Source: Siphonodentalium dalli
Taxonomy: Eukaryota > Mollusca > Scaphopoda > Gadilida > Siphonodentaliidae
Length of the DNA stretch: 64,000 nt
Assembly: GCA_032622095.1 (NCBI GenBank)
Contig: CP136064.1
Span: 131,055,605-131,119,604 of the forward strand
Reading direction: 5' to 3'
Shown here: piece after piece, positions 55,292-63,739 of the stretch
Numbering within the stretch: position 1 is the first letter of the stretch
How the letters are laid out: every line of letters begins with the position of its first letter
Program-made: the position numbers and the translations under genes
Notes under the pieces: generated by a model
Told to the model about the DNA's origin: nothing
Seen by the model: only the letters and a program-made list of their open reading frames with translations
The model's database searches: none

Positions 55292-55741
55292 ATGGATCCA
55301 GTAACGGAATTTCTCAAGACTATTGATGTGCAGTACGACCATGTTCCTGCAACAACGCAAATGTCGAATCCACTGTATGCAGGCATTGTGACACCACGGG
55401 TAGAACAGCAACAGGTACCAATGGTGTATCCGCGAACGGATCAACAACCAGTGTATACACCGCCGGTGAAAACACAACAAATGACTCAACCTGTTATATA
55501 CCAAGTTATCAACAGTTCACAATGGGAAGAACAGACAAAATTGTTACGGAATATTTGGCAGGAAATGAAGGATTTGCGAAAGCAAATAACACAAAAACCG
55601 GCTGAATGTACAATCAACTTGAAACCTCACACGATTGACATACCAATTGAGGTACATGATTTCCAGAAAGAACCTACGAAGCGATCAACATTTGGATCAC
55701 TCGGGAAAGATTTAACAGTGATGAAGAAAGAAAAGAAATGA
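55292..55741 (+). CDS. Unknown Polinton-like protein with histone-type 3' end
   Basis: 149 residues, no family recognised. The first 85 are Pro/Gln/Thr/Val-rich and likely disordered; residues about 75-105 (SSQWEEQTKLLRNIWQEMKD) look like an amphipathic helix; the tail is Lys-rich. The start is the first ATG, 62 nt after the TATA-like box. The stop is 20 nt before a histone-type stem-loop and no AATAAA is seen nearby, so the mRNA may end in the stem-loop. It is convergent with the - strand gene at 56008. By context it belongs to the Polinton/adintovirus-like block, perhaps a small structural or accessory protein. Confidence 0.6.
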   Translation: MDPVTEFLKTIDVQYDHVPATTQMSNPLYAGIVTPRVEQQQVPMVYPRTDQQPVYTPPVKTQQMTQPVIYQVINSSQWEEQTKLLRNIWQEMKDLRKQITQKPAECTINLKPHTIDIPIEVHDFQKEPTKRSTFGSLGKDLTVMKKEKK

Positions 55742-55761
55742 TTTTTTATATTATTTTAAAC

Positions 55762-55777
55762 GGCCCTTTTCAGGGCC
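55762..55777 (+). terminator. Histone-mRNA-type 3' stem-loop, gene 1
   Basis: GGCCCT-TTTC-AGGGCC, a perfect 6-bp stem with a four-base loop, preceded by AAAC and followed by AC. This fits the metazoan replication-dependent histone consensus. A purine-rich AAAAGATACGCTCTG follows at 55791-55805 in the place of the histone downstream element. Confidence 0.8.
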
Positions 55778-55978
55778 ACTTAAAATTCACAAAAGATACG
55801 CTCTGTATTATTATGCTATATGATGATCGTATTATAGATATGAAGGGTGGTTGTGGGCTTTTTTTATTGTTAGGGTAGTATTCTTTGATAAATTATGTGA
55901 ACATTCTCTCCAATTTCAGGAAGAATGAACGAATCGTACAGTAGCAATTTCAGAGCGTATCTTTTTAAAAATTTGTGA

Positions 55979-55994
55979 GGCCCTGAAAAGGACC
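55979..55994 (-). terminator. Histone-mRNA-type 3' stem-loop, gene 2
   Basis: On the - strand GGTCCT-TTTC-AGGGCC, a 6-bp stem with one U-G pair and the same TTTC loop, 13 nt after the stop of the - strand gene. AAAAGATACGCTCTG follows at 55965-55951. Confidence 0.75.
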
Positions 55995-56007
55995 GTTTTG
56001 GATGGTT

Positions 56008-56436
56008 TCAAAAGAAACCGCACGATGTGTTTGGGTTTGAATACAGCTGAAAGTGGTTTTGGGAACATCGCAACCAAATGGCACAATTGCACGGCTGGCC
56101 TGTCTGTATCCCCCAGAGCGGCAAGAATTCGTAAACTCTATGCCCTGAGAAGATTATGATAGACCACTGCAGTGATGTAGCTGCAAGTCGCACCATCAAT
56201 CTTGACGTCCCCAGCAATCTGGTATGTCGGAACCACCGTGGTGGCAATACAAAGACCCGGTCTCTGTGGTCAGTCATCAGCATAACGGTGTATCTGTAGA
56301 TATCAAAGAAGTTATCTACAGTACCCGTTTCTGCTAAACTCAAAGCCTTCCATATCATCTGTACTTCATCCCCAAACACACCTCTCACCAGCATCCCATC
56401 CTCCAAATAGCTCCGATACAGATCTCGGTAATCCAT
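56008..56436 (-). CDS. Unknown Polinton-like protein with histone-type 3' end
   Basis: 142 residues beginning MDYRDLYRSYLEDGML, no family recognised. The first ~60 residues look like a folded acidic domain. The second half is rich in Trp, Cys and aromatic residues, and an alternative frame there also has protein-like composition, so a frameshift inside cannot be excluded. The stop lies 13 nt before the stem-loop, a spacing typical of histone genes, which supports this C-terminus. The promoter module sits in the right inverted-repeat arm. It converges on the 149-residue gene. Confidence 0.45.
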   Translation of the reverse strand: MDYRDLYRSYLEDGMLVRGVFGDEVQMIWKALSLAETGTVDNFFDIYRYTVMLMTDHRDRVFVLPPRWFRHTRLLGTSRLMVRLAATSLQWSIIIFSGHRVYEFLPLWGIQTGQPCNCAIWLRCSQNHFQLYSNPNTSCGFF

Positions 56437-56439
56437 TTC

Positions 56440-56535
56440 GGTATGAATGAAGAATGGGGATATCTGTTAATTTTTTATTGAAAACGCGCGGACGTCATGC
56501 GTTTTTCTACCAAATTTTTCCGAACGTCAAATCAA
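56440..56535 (-). promoter_or_regulatory. Shared upstream module of the - strand gene
   Basis: On the - strand: GATTTGACGTTCGGAAAAAT, TTGGTAGAAAAACGCATGAC, GTCCGCGCG, then AATAAAAAATT as a TATA-like box. It has the same order of blocks as at 55157-55230. Confidence 0.6.
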
Positions 56536-57003
56536 TTGTGTTTCTTTTTTTGTCAAAAACATCATATTTCTATGAATAAAACACCGATTTGACTCGGGAA
56601 AATTTTATCTGTACCATTTTACCATTATCTCATAACATTTCACTGAACGGCAATTTCTACAAGTACATTTTACAACGCTATCGTCTTCGAATTTATTCAA
56701 AGACTTTCGCTTTTGTTAAAAAATGCACTGGTAAAGTAGCACAATTTACCAAAGCATCTATTTTTGCTCAGTATTAATCTAAGTTCAGTGTGTACAGCGA
56801 ATGGGAATGCCCTTCGCTTACCACACTGCCATTAGAATCCGAGAAAAAATCTATACATTAGTAAATTGTGCTCTTTTCTGTCAAAAAAACACTTCGAAGC
56901 GCTCACCTTACTCTTTGGAATCTAACACAACCTCTGGACCGATGAATCCGACCTGGGTTGTCACTCTGGCCCACCCCTCGCTGACTGTCACTCTGGCCCA
57001 TGG
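56478..57003. repeat. Long inverted repeat, right arm
   Basis: Inverted partner of 54670-55205. It differs by scattered substitutions and small indels, so the arms are not freshly copied. It includes the promoter module of the - strand gene at its inner edge. Confidence 0.85.
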
Positions 57004-57087
57004 GTCAGAGTAACAGCCCAGGTTATGGGACCTGTCACTGACACACCCCACATCGCTCGAGGTATTCCGAAAAAAAAGAATCACACT

Positions 57088-57165
57088 TGAATTGACGTTC
57101 GGGGATATTTGGTGAAATACGCAATGACGTCGTCAGCGGCGTCCGCGCGTTTCATATAATATGGA
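57088..57165 (+). promoter_or_regulatory. Shared upstream module of the 117-residue gene
   Basis: GAATTGACGTTCGGGGATAT, TTGGTGAAATACGCAATGAC, GTCGTCAGCG, CCGCGCG, then CATATAATATGG. This copy lies outside the inverted repeats, so the module is conserved independently of them. Confidence 0.65.
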
Positions 57166-57195
57166 GCGCAGTGTAGCGTTTTTTTTATCTTCAAA

Positions 57196-57549
57196 ATGTT
57201 CTCTAAACTAAAAGAGAAAATTTTGCTAAAATTCTCTGCCGATGCTCGATTAAAGTATTGGCAGAAGAATGTTAGAGATTCGGAGAGCCATAAGTTAGCC
57301 ATTAGAGCTGGAGTTCAAGAATTCCTGCAAATACGGAGACCTAGTCCTCCCAAGGTGTATGTGGAAACTCCAGAGTGGAAACCCACGTATAAGGAGGGAG
57401 CATTATATCCAGACTTGTCTGAATTTAATCCTCCAAAGCTGCTACCAAGGTGGATTACCACTGAGGCAGCAGAATACATGCAGGATCCATACTGGAGACC
57501 CACATATAACAAGGGGGGATTTTATCCTGATTTGTCTGAATTTTATTGA
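57196..57549 (+). CDS. Unknown Polinton-like protein with internal PTY..YPDLSEF repeat
   Basis: 117 residues. It begins with a basic amphipathic stretch (MFSKLKEKILLKFSADARLK). Two imperfect repeats follow, each with W-(K/R)-PTY, then G and YPDLSEF: one ends near residue 78, the other at the C-terminus. No family is recognised. A TATA-like box lies 34-40 nt upstream of the ATG, and a histone-type stem-loop starts 19 nt after the stop. Its upstream module and 3' end match those of the two genes on its left, which places all three under the same control. Confidence 0.6.
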   Translation: MFSKLKEKILLKFSADARLKYWQKNVRDSESHKLAIRAGVQEFLQIRRPSPPKVYVETPEWKPTYKEGALYPDLSEFNPPKLLPRWITTEAAEYMQDPYWRPTYNKGGFYPDLSEFY

Positions 57550-57568
57550 CTCAGCAAACAATTTAAAC

Positions 57569-57584
57569 GGCCCTTTTCAGGGCC
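57569..57584 (+). terminator. Histone-mRNA-type 3' stem-loop, gene 3
   Basis: GGCCCT-TTTC-AGGGCC with AAAC before and ACCCA after, the full histone consensus including the ACCCA tail. AAAAGATACGCTCTG follows at 57598-57612. Confidence 0.85.
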
Positions 57585-57685
57585 ACCCAAATTTTTCAAA
57601 AGATACGCTCTGAAATTGCTAAAAAAACGTAACAAGTAATTAAATCAATAATATTTTATTCACCAATTTTAACTTTCTTGGAAGA

Positions 57686-58216
57686 TTATCGCGATAAACG
57701 TCTTTTTCTCTTTCTGCTAGGCAAAGTGTTTTGCTTAATTTCAGTATCGTTAGCGCCTTTGGCTACAGCGTTTATCACTTCCATCTGCGAATCCTCCGTG
57801 TTTAGAATAGTGATTTCATCATTTGACACTCTCAGTTTTCACATCCGCGATCTCGTTAATTGACATCGCGGTTGAGTTGCATTGTTCCCCACTTTTAGCT
57901 TTCACATCCGCGATCTCGTTAGTTGATGTCTCAGTTTGATCAATGTCCATTACATCACATGGTGTGAGATAATCGTTGTCTGATGTGTGCGTCCAAGTAG
58001 ACTTCCCAGGAGTATAGATTCACTCACCATCAATGATGATTTTTTCATCTGATCAATCCTTTTTTTCGTAGTGCCATCACATTGAAAAGCCCAATGTGAA
58101 CTCGAATTGCATCTAAAACAGTTACCGTGTGGTGGTATCCACTTTGTATTCTTTAAAACTTCTAATGCAATTTTTCGTAAATGTTGTATGTTGTTACTCT
58201 GCAATCGTGGATCCAT
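57686..58216 (-). pseudogene. Zinc-knuckle protein with basic C-terminus, frameshifted
   Basis: On the - strand the frame 58216-57950 has a CCHC knuckle (C-x2-C-x4-H-x4-C, CFRCNSSSHWAFQC) near residues 33-46. Protein-like sequence then continues in other frames: a twice-repeated NEIADVK segment at about 57830-57940, and a C-terminus ending in SRKRKRRLSR with TAA at 57686. At least two frame changes are needed, so the gene is broken. AATAAA on the - strand lies at about 57657-57652, so this gene has a conventional poly(A) signal rather than a stem-loop. It is divergent from the polymerase across a shared palindromic promoter. Probable nucleic-acid-binding protein; family unknown. Confidence 0.55.
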
Positions 58217-58248
58217 TGTGAGCGTTCGGTGCGTTATTCAGTCGTCAG

Positions 58249-58365
58249 TGAAATGACGACGTGATGAAAAAGCGCGTCGCTTTTATGCTCTGACACGGAC
58301 GATGACTGCGCATGTCCGTGTCAGAGCATAAAAGCGACGCGATTTTTCATCACGTCGTCATTTCA
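58249..58365. promoter_or_regulatory. Palindromic bidirectional promoter
   Basis: 52-bp arms (58249-58300 and 58314-58365) complementary at all but one position around 13 nt. Each arm carries a TATA-like CATAAAAGCG reading outward, about 35 nt from the arm edge. Translation starts follow 3 nt beyond the right arm (58368, polymerase) and 33 nt beyond the left arm (58216, zinc-knuckle gene). So the same promoter sequence drives both directions. Confidence 0.7.
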
Positions 58366-58367
58366 CG

Positions 58368-58754
58368 ATGAAGCGCCTTGTGCCATATTCAGATAGCGAA
58401 AGCGAACGAGATAATAGAAAGAGAGTGCGACTGGATGATGACTGTAAATATTATACTATAAAAAATCTGACTGATAAATACTCGAGGAAATTTAAAACAG
58501 CATCAAAGAAATACAACATTACATTTCAAGAATTTCATCAACCATTTCAAACTGTTCACAGAATTTTCAAAGATCTGGTGAACAGTTTGAAAGATGAGTG
58601 TGATGCAGGACCAAAAGATCAAATGAGAATTTCCATCTTTCATCCAGGGCTAGATCTAGGGATTCACGTCCCGTTCACTGAAGCAAAAGACCTGACGTGT
58701 GAATTATTGCTTGACAACATAGAAAAAGTTGCACAATCGAACAAAAAATTCTAA
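58368..58754 (+). pseudogene. Polinton-type DNA polymerase B, N-terminal part
   Basis: 128 codons starting MKRLVPYSDSESERD. An acidic/basic head is followed by the conserved N-terminal region of Polinton and adintovirus protein-primed polymerases (helical FKTASKKYNITFQEF, then MRISIFHPGLDLGIHVPFTE). A TAA at 58752-58754 cuts the frame; after it the same frame still reads family-like sequence (DGQMTFDITVMHMPTG) before the next frame change by about 58850. These enzymes replicate linear element DNA from a terminal protein. The promoter is the palindrome just upstream. Confidence 0.75.
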
Positions 58755-58776
58755 ATTCATGACGGACAGATGACAT

Positions 58777-59967
58777 TTGATATCACTGTCATGCATATGC
58801 CTACAGGTACGTACCGCAAGACATACCTTACATTATGGAGCATTCGGTGAAAAAAATCAAATGAAAACAGTAAAGAAAAGTATTCTTCTGATTCAGAACG
58901 CAGAAGATAACATGTGTTTTGCGAGGGCTGTCGTTGTTGGTATGTGTAATGCTGACAAAAAAGATACCACTGAATGGAAGCAACAATGGAAACGGATTAC
59001 GAGACCAGCAAGAGCTCCACAACTGGAAGCTGCAAAGTCATTGTTGGATAAAGTGGGGTTATCACACGACACCAGTTGCGGGGCTGAGGAATACAAAATT
59101 ATTCAGGAACAATTATATCCGGAGTATGTTATAAAAATAAATAATCAATTTGCTGACGAAGGCTTTCTTTTTCAACCACCACCAGTTGGGAAAGAAAGTA
59201 AAGTTGTCCATCTATATTTCAATGACAACCACTACGATGTGATCACAACTGTCACAGGATTCCTTGGATGTATTTATTACTGTGAACACTGTGATGTCGG
59301 TTCGAACAACAGAGGTGATCATTTATGTCCATACAAGTGTATGTGTTTCGAGGGTCAGATATGCCCCTTTGAACGATGGATACACTGCATCAAATGTAAG
59401 AGGACTTTTAGAAGTAAACGATGTCTCGACAATCATTTGAAAAAATCACCAAAACAAGACAAAACTATTTGTGATATGATACATAAATGCCAGAAATGCG
59501 GGGTTGATATCGTCACACGAAAGGAGAAAAGACATATCTGTTCGGGAACAAAGAAGTGTAAATACTGTAAGGAAATCGTTCCATCAGACCACAGATGTCA
59601 TATTCAACAGTACGAAAAGAAAGAAATACAGAAAGAAGTAAAGGTACCATTCATATTTTTTGATTTTGAATGTCAACAAGATACTGGTGTTCATATACCC
59701 AATTTTTGTGTTGTACAAACTGCTTGTGAAAATTGTATATGTAAACCCATTGATGAAATATGCAATTCATGTGATTCTGTATTGTCAAATAGAGAATATG
59801 TTTTTAAAGGTGAAAATGTATTGGAAAGATTTAGTAAATGGTTGTTTACACCAACGATCATAAAGGTACAACATGTATTGCTCACAATGCAAGAGGTTAC
59901 GATAGTCAGTTCCTCTTACATTACCTGTTGGAACAATGGAAATTCAAAACCTAATGTTTTATTATGA
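58777..59967 (+). pseudogene. Polinton-type DNA polymerase B, exonuclease part
   Basis: In another frame from about 58820 the family continues with KSILLIQNAEDNMCFARAVV. A Cys/His-rich zinc-binding region follows (many C-x2-C pairs between about 59280 and 59610). The 3'-5' exonuclease motif I is FFDFECQQD at about 59655. The frame loses similarity near 59850; the next motif (HNARGYDSQF, exonuclease II) is in a shifted frame at about 59885-59915, and a second shift lies near 59955. The listed Met start is not a real one; this is an internal segment. The breaks show the polymerase is not functional here. Confidence 0.8.
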
Positions 59968-60512
59968 ATGGTAACAAAATACTGAGTTTACAATGTAATG
60001 GTGTTAGAATAATCGATTCATTGAGTTTCATCCCAATGGCATTATCTAAATTTCCAAAAACATTCCAACTTGAAGAAATGGCTAAAGGTGATTTTCCACA
60101 TTGGGAAAACACACATGACTTTCAGAATTACGTAGGACCATATCTAGACAAAAAATACTATAAGCCTGAAATCATGTCTGAGGAAAATAGGGATTCATTT
60201 CTGAAATGGTACGAAGCTAGGGGTGAGGATATTTTTGATTTCCAATAAGAAATTCAAAAGTATTGTAAATCAGATGTAGACATTTTAAGACGTGGATGTG
60301 GCAAATTCAGACTATGTGTAATGGAAACTGATCAAATAGATCCATTCAGGGAAGCAATAACATTAGCTCAAACCTGTAACCTTGCATGGAGAAAAAATTC
60401 ATTACCAGAGAATTCTCTAGGTATAATTTCAGACGCTGGATATCCACAAGCGCGTAAATTTTCAATGAAGCAATTCGATGGCTACAGTACATTGCTACAA
60501 AACAAAATATAA
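59964..60512 (+). pseudogene. Polinton-type DNA polymerase B, exonuclease-to-polymerase linker part
   Basis: The frame reads NGNKILSLQCNGVRIIDSLS, then DFPHWENTHDF and, across an in-frame TAA at 60246-60248, YCKSDVDIL (exonuclease III, Y-x3-D). It continues to NSLGIISDAGYPQARKFSMK and is closed by TAA at 60510-60512. Beyond it, family-like sequence goes on in a shifted frame (60515-60610). The order of motifs is that of a complete family B polymerase; only the frame integrity is lost. Confidence 0.75.
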
Positions 60513-60609
60513 ACATAAAACATGCTTTAAATGGTGGTGAAGTTAAAATAGGCAGACATTTTGTTGATGGTTATCATGCAGAATCAAACACAGTGTATGA
60601 AATGTATGG

Positions 60610-62196
60610 GTGGTTTTTTTTCATGGCTGTCCTACTTGCTATCCAGATAGAAACCGCCGAAACCCATACAGTAATATAACAATGCATGAATTGTATGAAA
60701 AAACAATAAAAACGGAAACTGAAATCAAAAGTTTGGGATGCAAATTAATATGCATCTGGGAACATGACCTGGACAATAAATGTAAAGAAGACAAAAATTA
60801 AAAACAAACTATGGACCAATTCTATTTGCATCAAGACCCAATTAAACCAAGGGAAGCATTATTTGGTGGCAGGACTAATGCTCTAAAATTATATCATGAA
60901 ATAGAACCAAAATCTAAACAGGAAATAAAATATATTGATATATGCAGTTTGTATCCTAGTGTGAATAAATATAGGGAGTACCCTCTTGGTCATCCTGCAA
61001 TTCTAAGTCAGGAACAAATAGGAGACATCAAATCTTACAAAGGACTCATTAAATGCAAAGTATTACCTCCAAATAAATTGTACATTCCAGTGCTACCGAT
61101 CCACTGTAATTTCTGTAATAACAAAATGATATATACATTGTGTAAAACTTGTGCAGAAAATGAAAGTGGACAGTGTAGTCATAAAACTGAACAGCGTGTT
61201 TTAGTTGGAGTTTGGACGCATGTAGAATTATTCAAAGCAATAGAATTGGGTTACAAAATTCTGGAAGTGTATCAAGTTTGGCATTGGACTGAGTGGTCGG
61301 ACAAAGTATACAGGGATTACATTGATAAATACCTCAAAATTAAACAAGAAGCAAGTGGATATCCAAATTATGTTAAAAGTGAAGAAGATAAAGATAAATA
61401 CATTAAAGATTATTATGAGGTTGAAGGTATAAAACTTGAAGAAAAAAAATTATTAAAAAAACCAGGACTCCGCCAGTGCGCAAAATTAATGATAAATTGC
61501 ATATGGGGAAAAAATGCACAAAATAATATTCTTACTAAAACTGAATATATCTCAGAACCATCCAGATATTTTGAACTACTAACTGATAAAAATATCACCG
61601 TCAAAGCAGTTGAAATATTTGAACAGGATAAATTCATATTATTCAGTTATGAAAATAAAACCGATATTATAGAACCACATCCATCTGCCAATGTAGTTGT
61701 TGCTTCATTTGTCACAGCATATGCACGCTTGGAGTTGTATAAAGTTTTAGAAAAACTCCAAGATAGGGTGTTGTATTTCGACACCGATAGCTGTATGTAT
61801 ATTTTCGATCCAGAAAAAGAAAATATCAAAATTGAAGACAGCTACCTTGGTAAATGGACTGATGAGCATCCAGATGCTAAATTCATGAAATTTGTAGGGT
61901 TAGGACCGAAAAATTATGGATATCAGTACGTGAAAGATGGTGTCATAAAATCTGTATGTAATGTCAAGGGCATCACTCTGGATTATAAAACTAAACAGCA
62001 AATAAATTTTCATTCAATGGTTGAATGTGTTAATGACCGGTCAAATTTTCAACGTGTCATAAACTATCCATGCAGAATTAAACACACAAAGAACCGAGAA
62101 GTAATTAGTGAAGAGCAAACAAAAACATTCCGATCTATGTACAACAAACGACTTGTTGTGGGTGAATACAACACAATTCCTTATGGATGGAATTGA
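60610..62196 (+). pseudogene. Polinton-type DNA polymerase B, palm and C-terminal part
   Basis: HGCPTCYPDRNRRNP and a TAA at 60799-60801 precede the long intact stretch 60811-62196 (461 codons). Motif A is YIDICSLYPSVNKYREYPLG; motif B is RQCAKLMINCIWGKNAQN (Cys where Ser is common); motif C is LYFDTDSCMYI. The C-terminus ends NTIPYGWN. A frame change within the T-run at about 60612-60620 joins it to the preceding part. All polymerase carboxylates are present. The end overlaps the next small ORF by 14 nt, a compact arrangement typical of these elements. Confidence 0.85.
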
Positions 62197-62389
62197 TGTG
62201 TTACCAGCAGAGATGCTTTTGAAAATTTATAATAACTTGATCGAAATGTCAAAAATGGATCAAGAAATCAAACGAGAACTTAAGCAAACTTGGTTTTTGA
62301 GGGAAAGTAAAATTATAGTGCAGACTTTGCTGAACGGACATTTCTCTGAGGGGCAGAGTCGACTGAGATGTTTTATTGGGAGATCATAA
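62183..62389 (+). CDS. Small F-box-like protein
   Basis: 68 residues starting MDGIDVLPAEMLLKIYNNLI inside the end of the polymerase frame. The N-terminal half fits an F-box (LPxE-hhhKIhxxL ... W at residue about 36). F-box proteins link substrates to SCF ubiquitin ligases, and small viral or element-borne F-box proteins are known in other groups. With only one short motif the assignment is tentative. The ATG overlaps the polymerase stop (TATGGATGGAATTGA), suggesting coupled or leaky expression. Confidence 0.45.
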   Translation: MDGIDVLPAEMLLKIYNNLIEMSKMDQEIKRELKQTWFLRESKIIVQTLLNGHFSEGQSRLRCFIGRS

Positions 62390-62407
62390 TTTGAAACTGA
62401 TTTCTTA

Positions 62408-62782
62408 ATGGATATATTGGATCACCTGTTTTCAGATTATTGGATATTTCATGGTGCTCCTAAAAACAAAATAAACGAAATTCGTGAATTAGTTGAAAAT
62501 AATTTTATTCGTTTTGCTGAATATCAAGACAGGATTCTCAATGAAAAAACTTTGAAATTCGAAGAGGTGACGAGAATATATGGATACATTATTCTCCGAG
62601 AACCATGTACAATTTTCACTGCTGAAAAGTTATTTGAAGAAAAAGTGTCTTTGGATTATATTGTAAAAACCACTAGACCTATTTCAGACTTAGATAATGA
62701 ACTCATATGGACATTTGGAATAATCTGGAGTTATGGTGACTCTTCATTAAAAATAAAAAAGTTTGATTCCGAACAATCCTAA
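62408..62782 (+). CDS. Unknown protein in the Polinton-like block
   Basis: 124 residues, MDILDHLFSDYWIFHGAPKN at the start, no family recognised. Mixed alpha/beta composition, no signal peptide or membrane segment. It lies between the polymerase end and the ATPase, in tight spacing, and its end is 10 nt before the ATPase start chosen here. The unbroken frame among broken neighbours may be due to its short length. Confidence 0.5.
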   Translation: MDILDHLFSDYWIFHGAPKNKINEIRELVENNFIRFAEYQDRILNEKTLKFEEVTRIYGYIILREPCTIFTAEKLFEEKVSLDYIVKTTRPISDLDNELIWTFGIIWSYGDSSLKIKKFDSEQS

Positions 62783-62792
62783 TCAATCTTAC

Positions 62793-63443
62793 ATGGACGA
62801 ATCATTGTTGTTCAAACATCCCTGTAACATGTTCATATCGGGGCCAAGTGGTTGTGGTAAAACAGATTTTGTTAAGAAATTAATCGAATATAAAGATGAT
62901 TTGTTCAAACCTGTTACATACAAAGTCTTTTGGTGTTACAAAGAATGGCAAAATACCTATAGTCAGATGCAAGAATTTCACAATATTCAATTTATAAATG
63001 GAATACCGGATGATGACAATGAACTTGTCGATGACACAGACTTACCGCACCTCGTCGTTTTTGATGACATGTTAGGTGATAAAGATGAAGAAAAAATTAT
63101 GTTGTGGTTTACAAGAAAAGGACATCACAGAAATACGTCTGTTATTTACATAACCCAAAACATGTTTCAGAAATCTAAAGCGAGTAGAACTTTGAGTTTG
63201 AATGCACATTACATGGTATTATTTCAAAGCGTGCATGATAAAGGCAAAATAAAAATTCTTGCCTCTCAAATGCAAATACTTCATTTAATGCAAGCATATG
63301 ATGATGGAACTTCAACCAATCATGGTTATTTACTACTCGATTTTCACCCAAAAACGGATAAATCGTTGAGACTTAGAACTGATATTTTCCATCGCTGGCT
63401 CACAAATGACGATCGAGGTGCGGTAATATATTCATCGGTATAA
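62793..63443 (+). CDS. Polinton/adintovirus-type DNA-packaging ATPase (FtsK/HerA-like)
   Basis: 216 residues from ATG 62793; the open frame reaches further left but has no ATG. Walker A is ISGPSGCGKTDFVKKL near residue 16. Walker B is LPHLVVFDDMLGD near residue 85. VIYITQNMFQKS follows as a sensor-like segment. In Polintons and related viruses this ATPase pumps element DNA into the capsid. The frame is complete, unlike the polymerase, and all NTPase residues are present. Its presence next to a protein-primed polymerase is the main reason to call the block Polinton/adintovirus-like. Confidence 0.85.
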   Translation: MDESLLFKHPCNMFISGPSGCGKTDFVKKLIEYKDDLFKPVTYKVFWCYKEWQNTYSQMQEFHNIQFINGIPDDDNELVDDTDLPHLVVFDDMLGDKDEEKIMLWFTRKGHHRNTSVIYITQNMFQKSKASRTLSLNAHYMVLFQSVHDKGKIKILASQMQILHLMQAYDDGTSTNHGYLLLDFHPKTDKSLRLRTDIFHRWLTNDDRGAVIYSSV

Positions 63444-63480
63444 AGATAAGTGTATCAGCATAATATTTCATTTTCCAATC

Positions 63481-63636
63481 ATGGAGTCGCATGAAGCAGT
63501 CTTGAGTGTATTTTCGACTATAGATAAATTAATACTTGATGATCACTTAAAGCTTCCAAAGCAGACACGAACATTCCTGCAAAAACACAAAAAAGAGCTG
63601 AAGAAAATAGCTGACAGTAGAACTCATATCGATTAA
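63481..63636 (+). CDS. Small unknown protein, probably cut by a stop
   Basis: 51 codons starting MESHEAVLSVFSTIDKLILD and basic at the end (QKHKKELKK). After TAA (63634-63636) the same frame goes on for 30 codons with a Gly-rich hydrophobic patch (GGGGFLGGVLI) and a basic end before TAA at 63724. A helical head and a Gly-rich hydrophobic tail are seen in small Polinton-type proteins, so the first stop is probably a mutation. Function unknown. Confidence 0.4.
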   Translation: MESHEAVLSVFSTIDKLILDDHLKLPKQTRTFLQKHKKELKKIADSRTHID

Positions 63637-63739
63637 AAAAAGAAAATACTTTTAAAAACTGGTGGAGGTGGTTTTCTTGGTGGAGTTTTGATCAGAAGTC
63701 TTCTCAGACAAAAAGAAAATAAATAAATTGCACGAGTTA

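Noticed and set aside
55292-57549. Histone genes, because of the histone stem-loops
   Set aside because: None of the three proteins has a histone fold or histone-like composition; only the 3' ends are histone-like.
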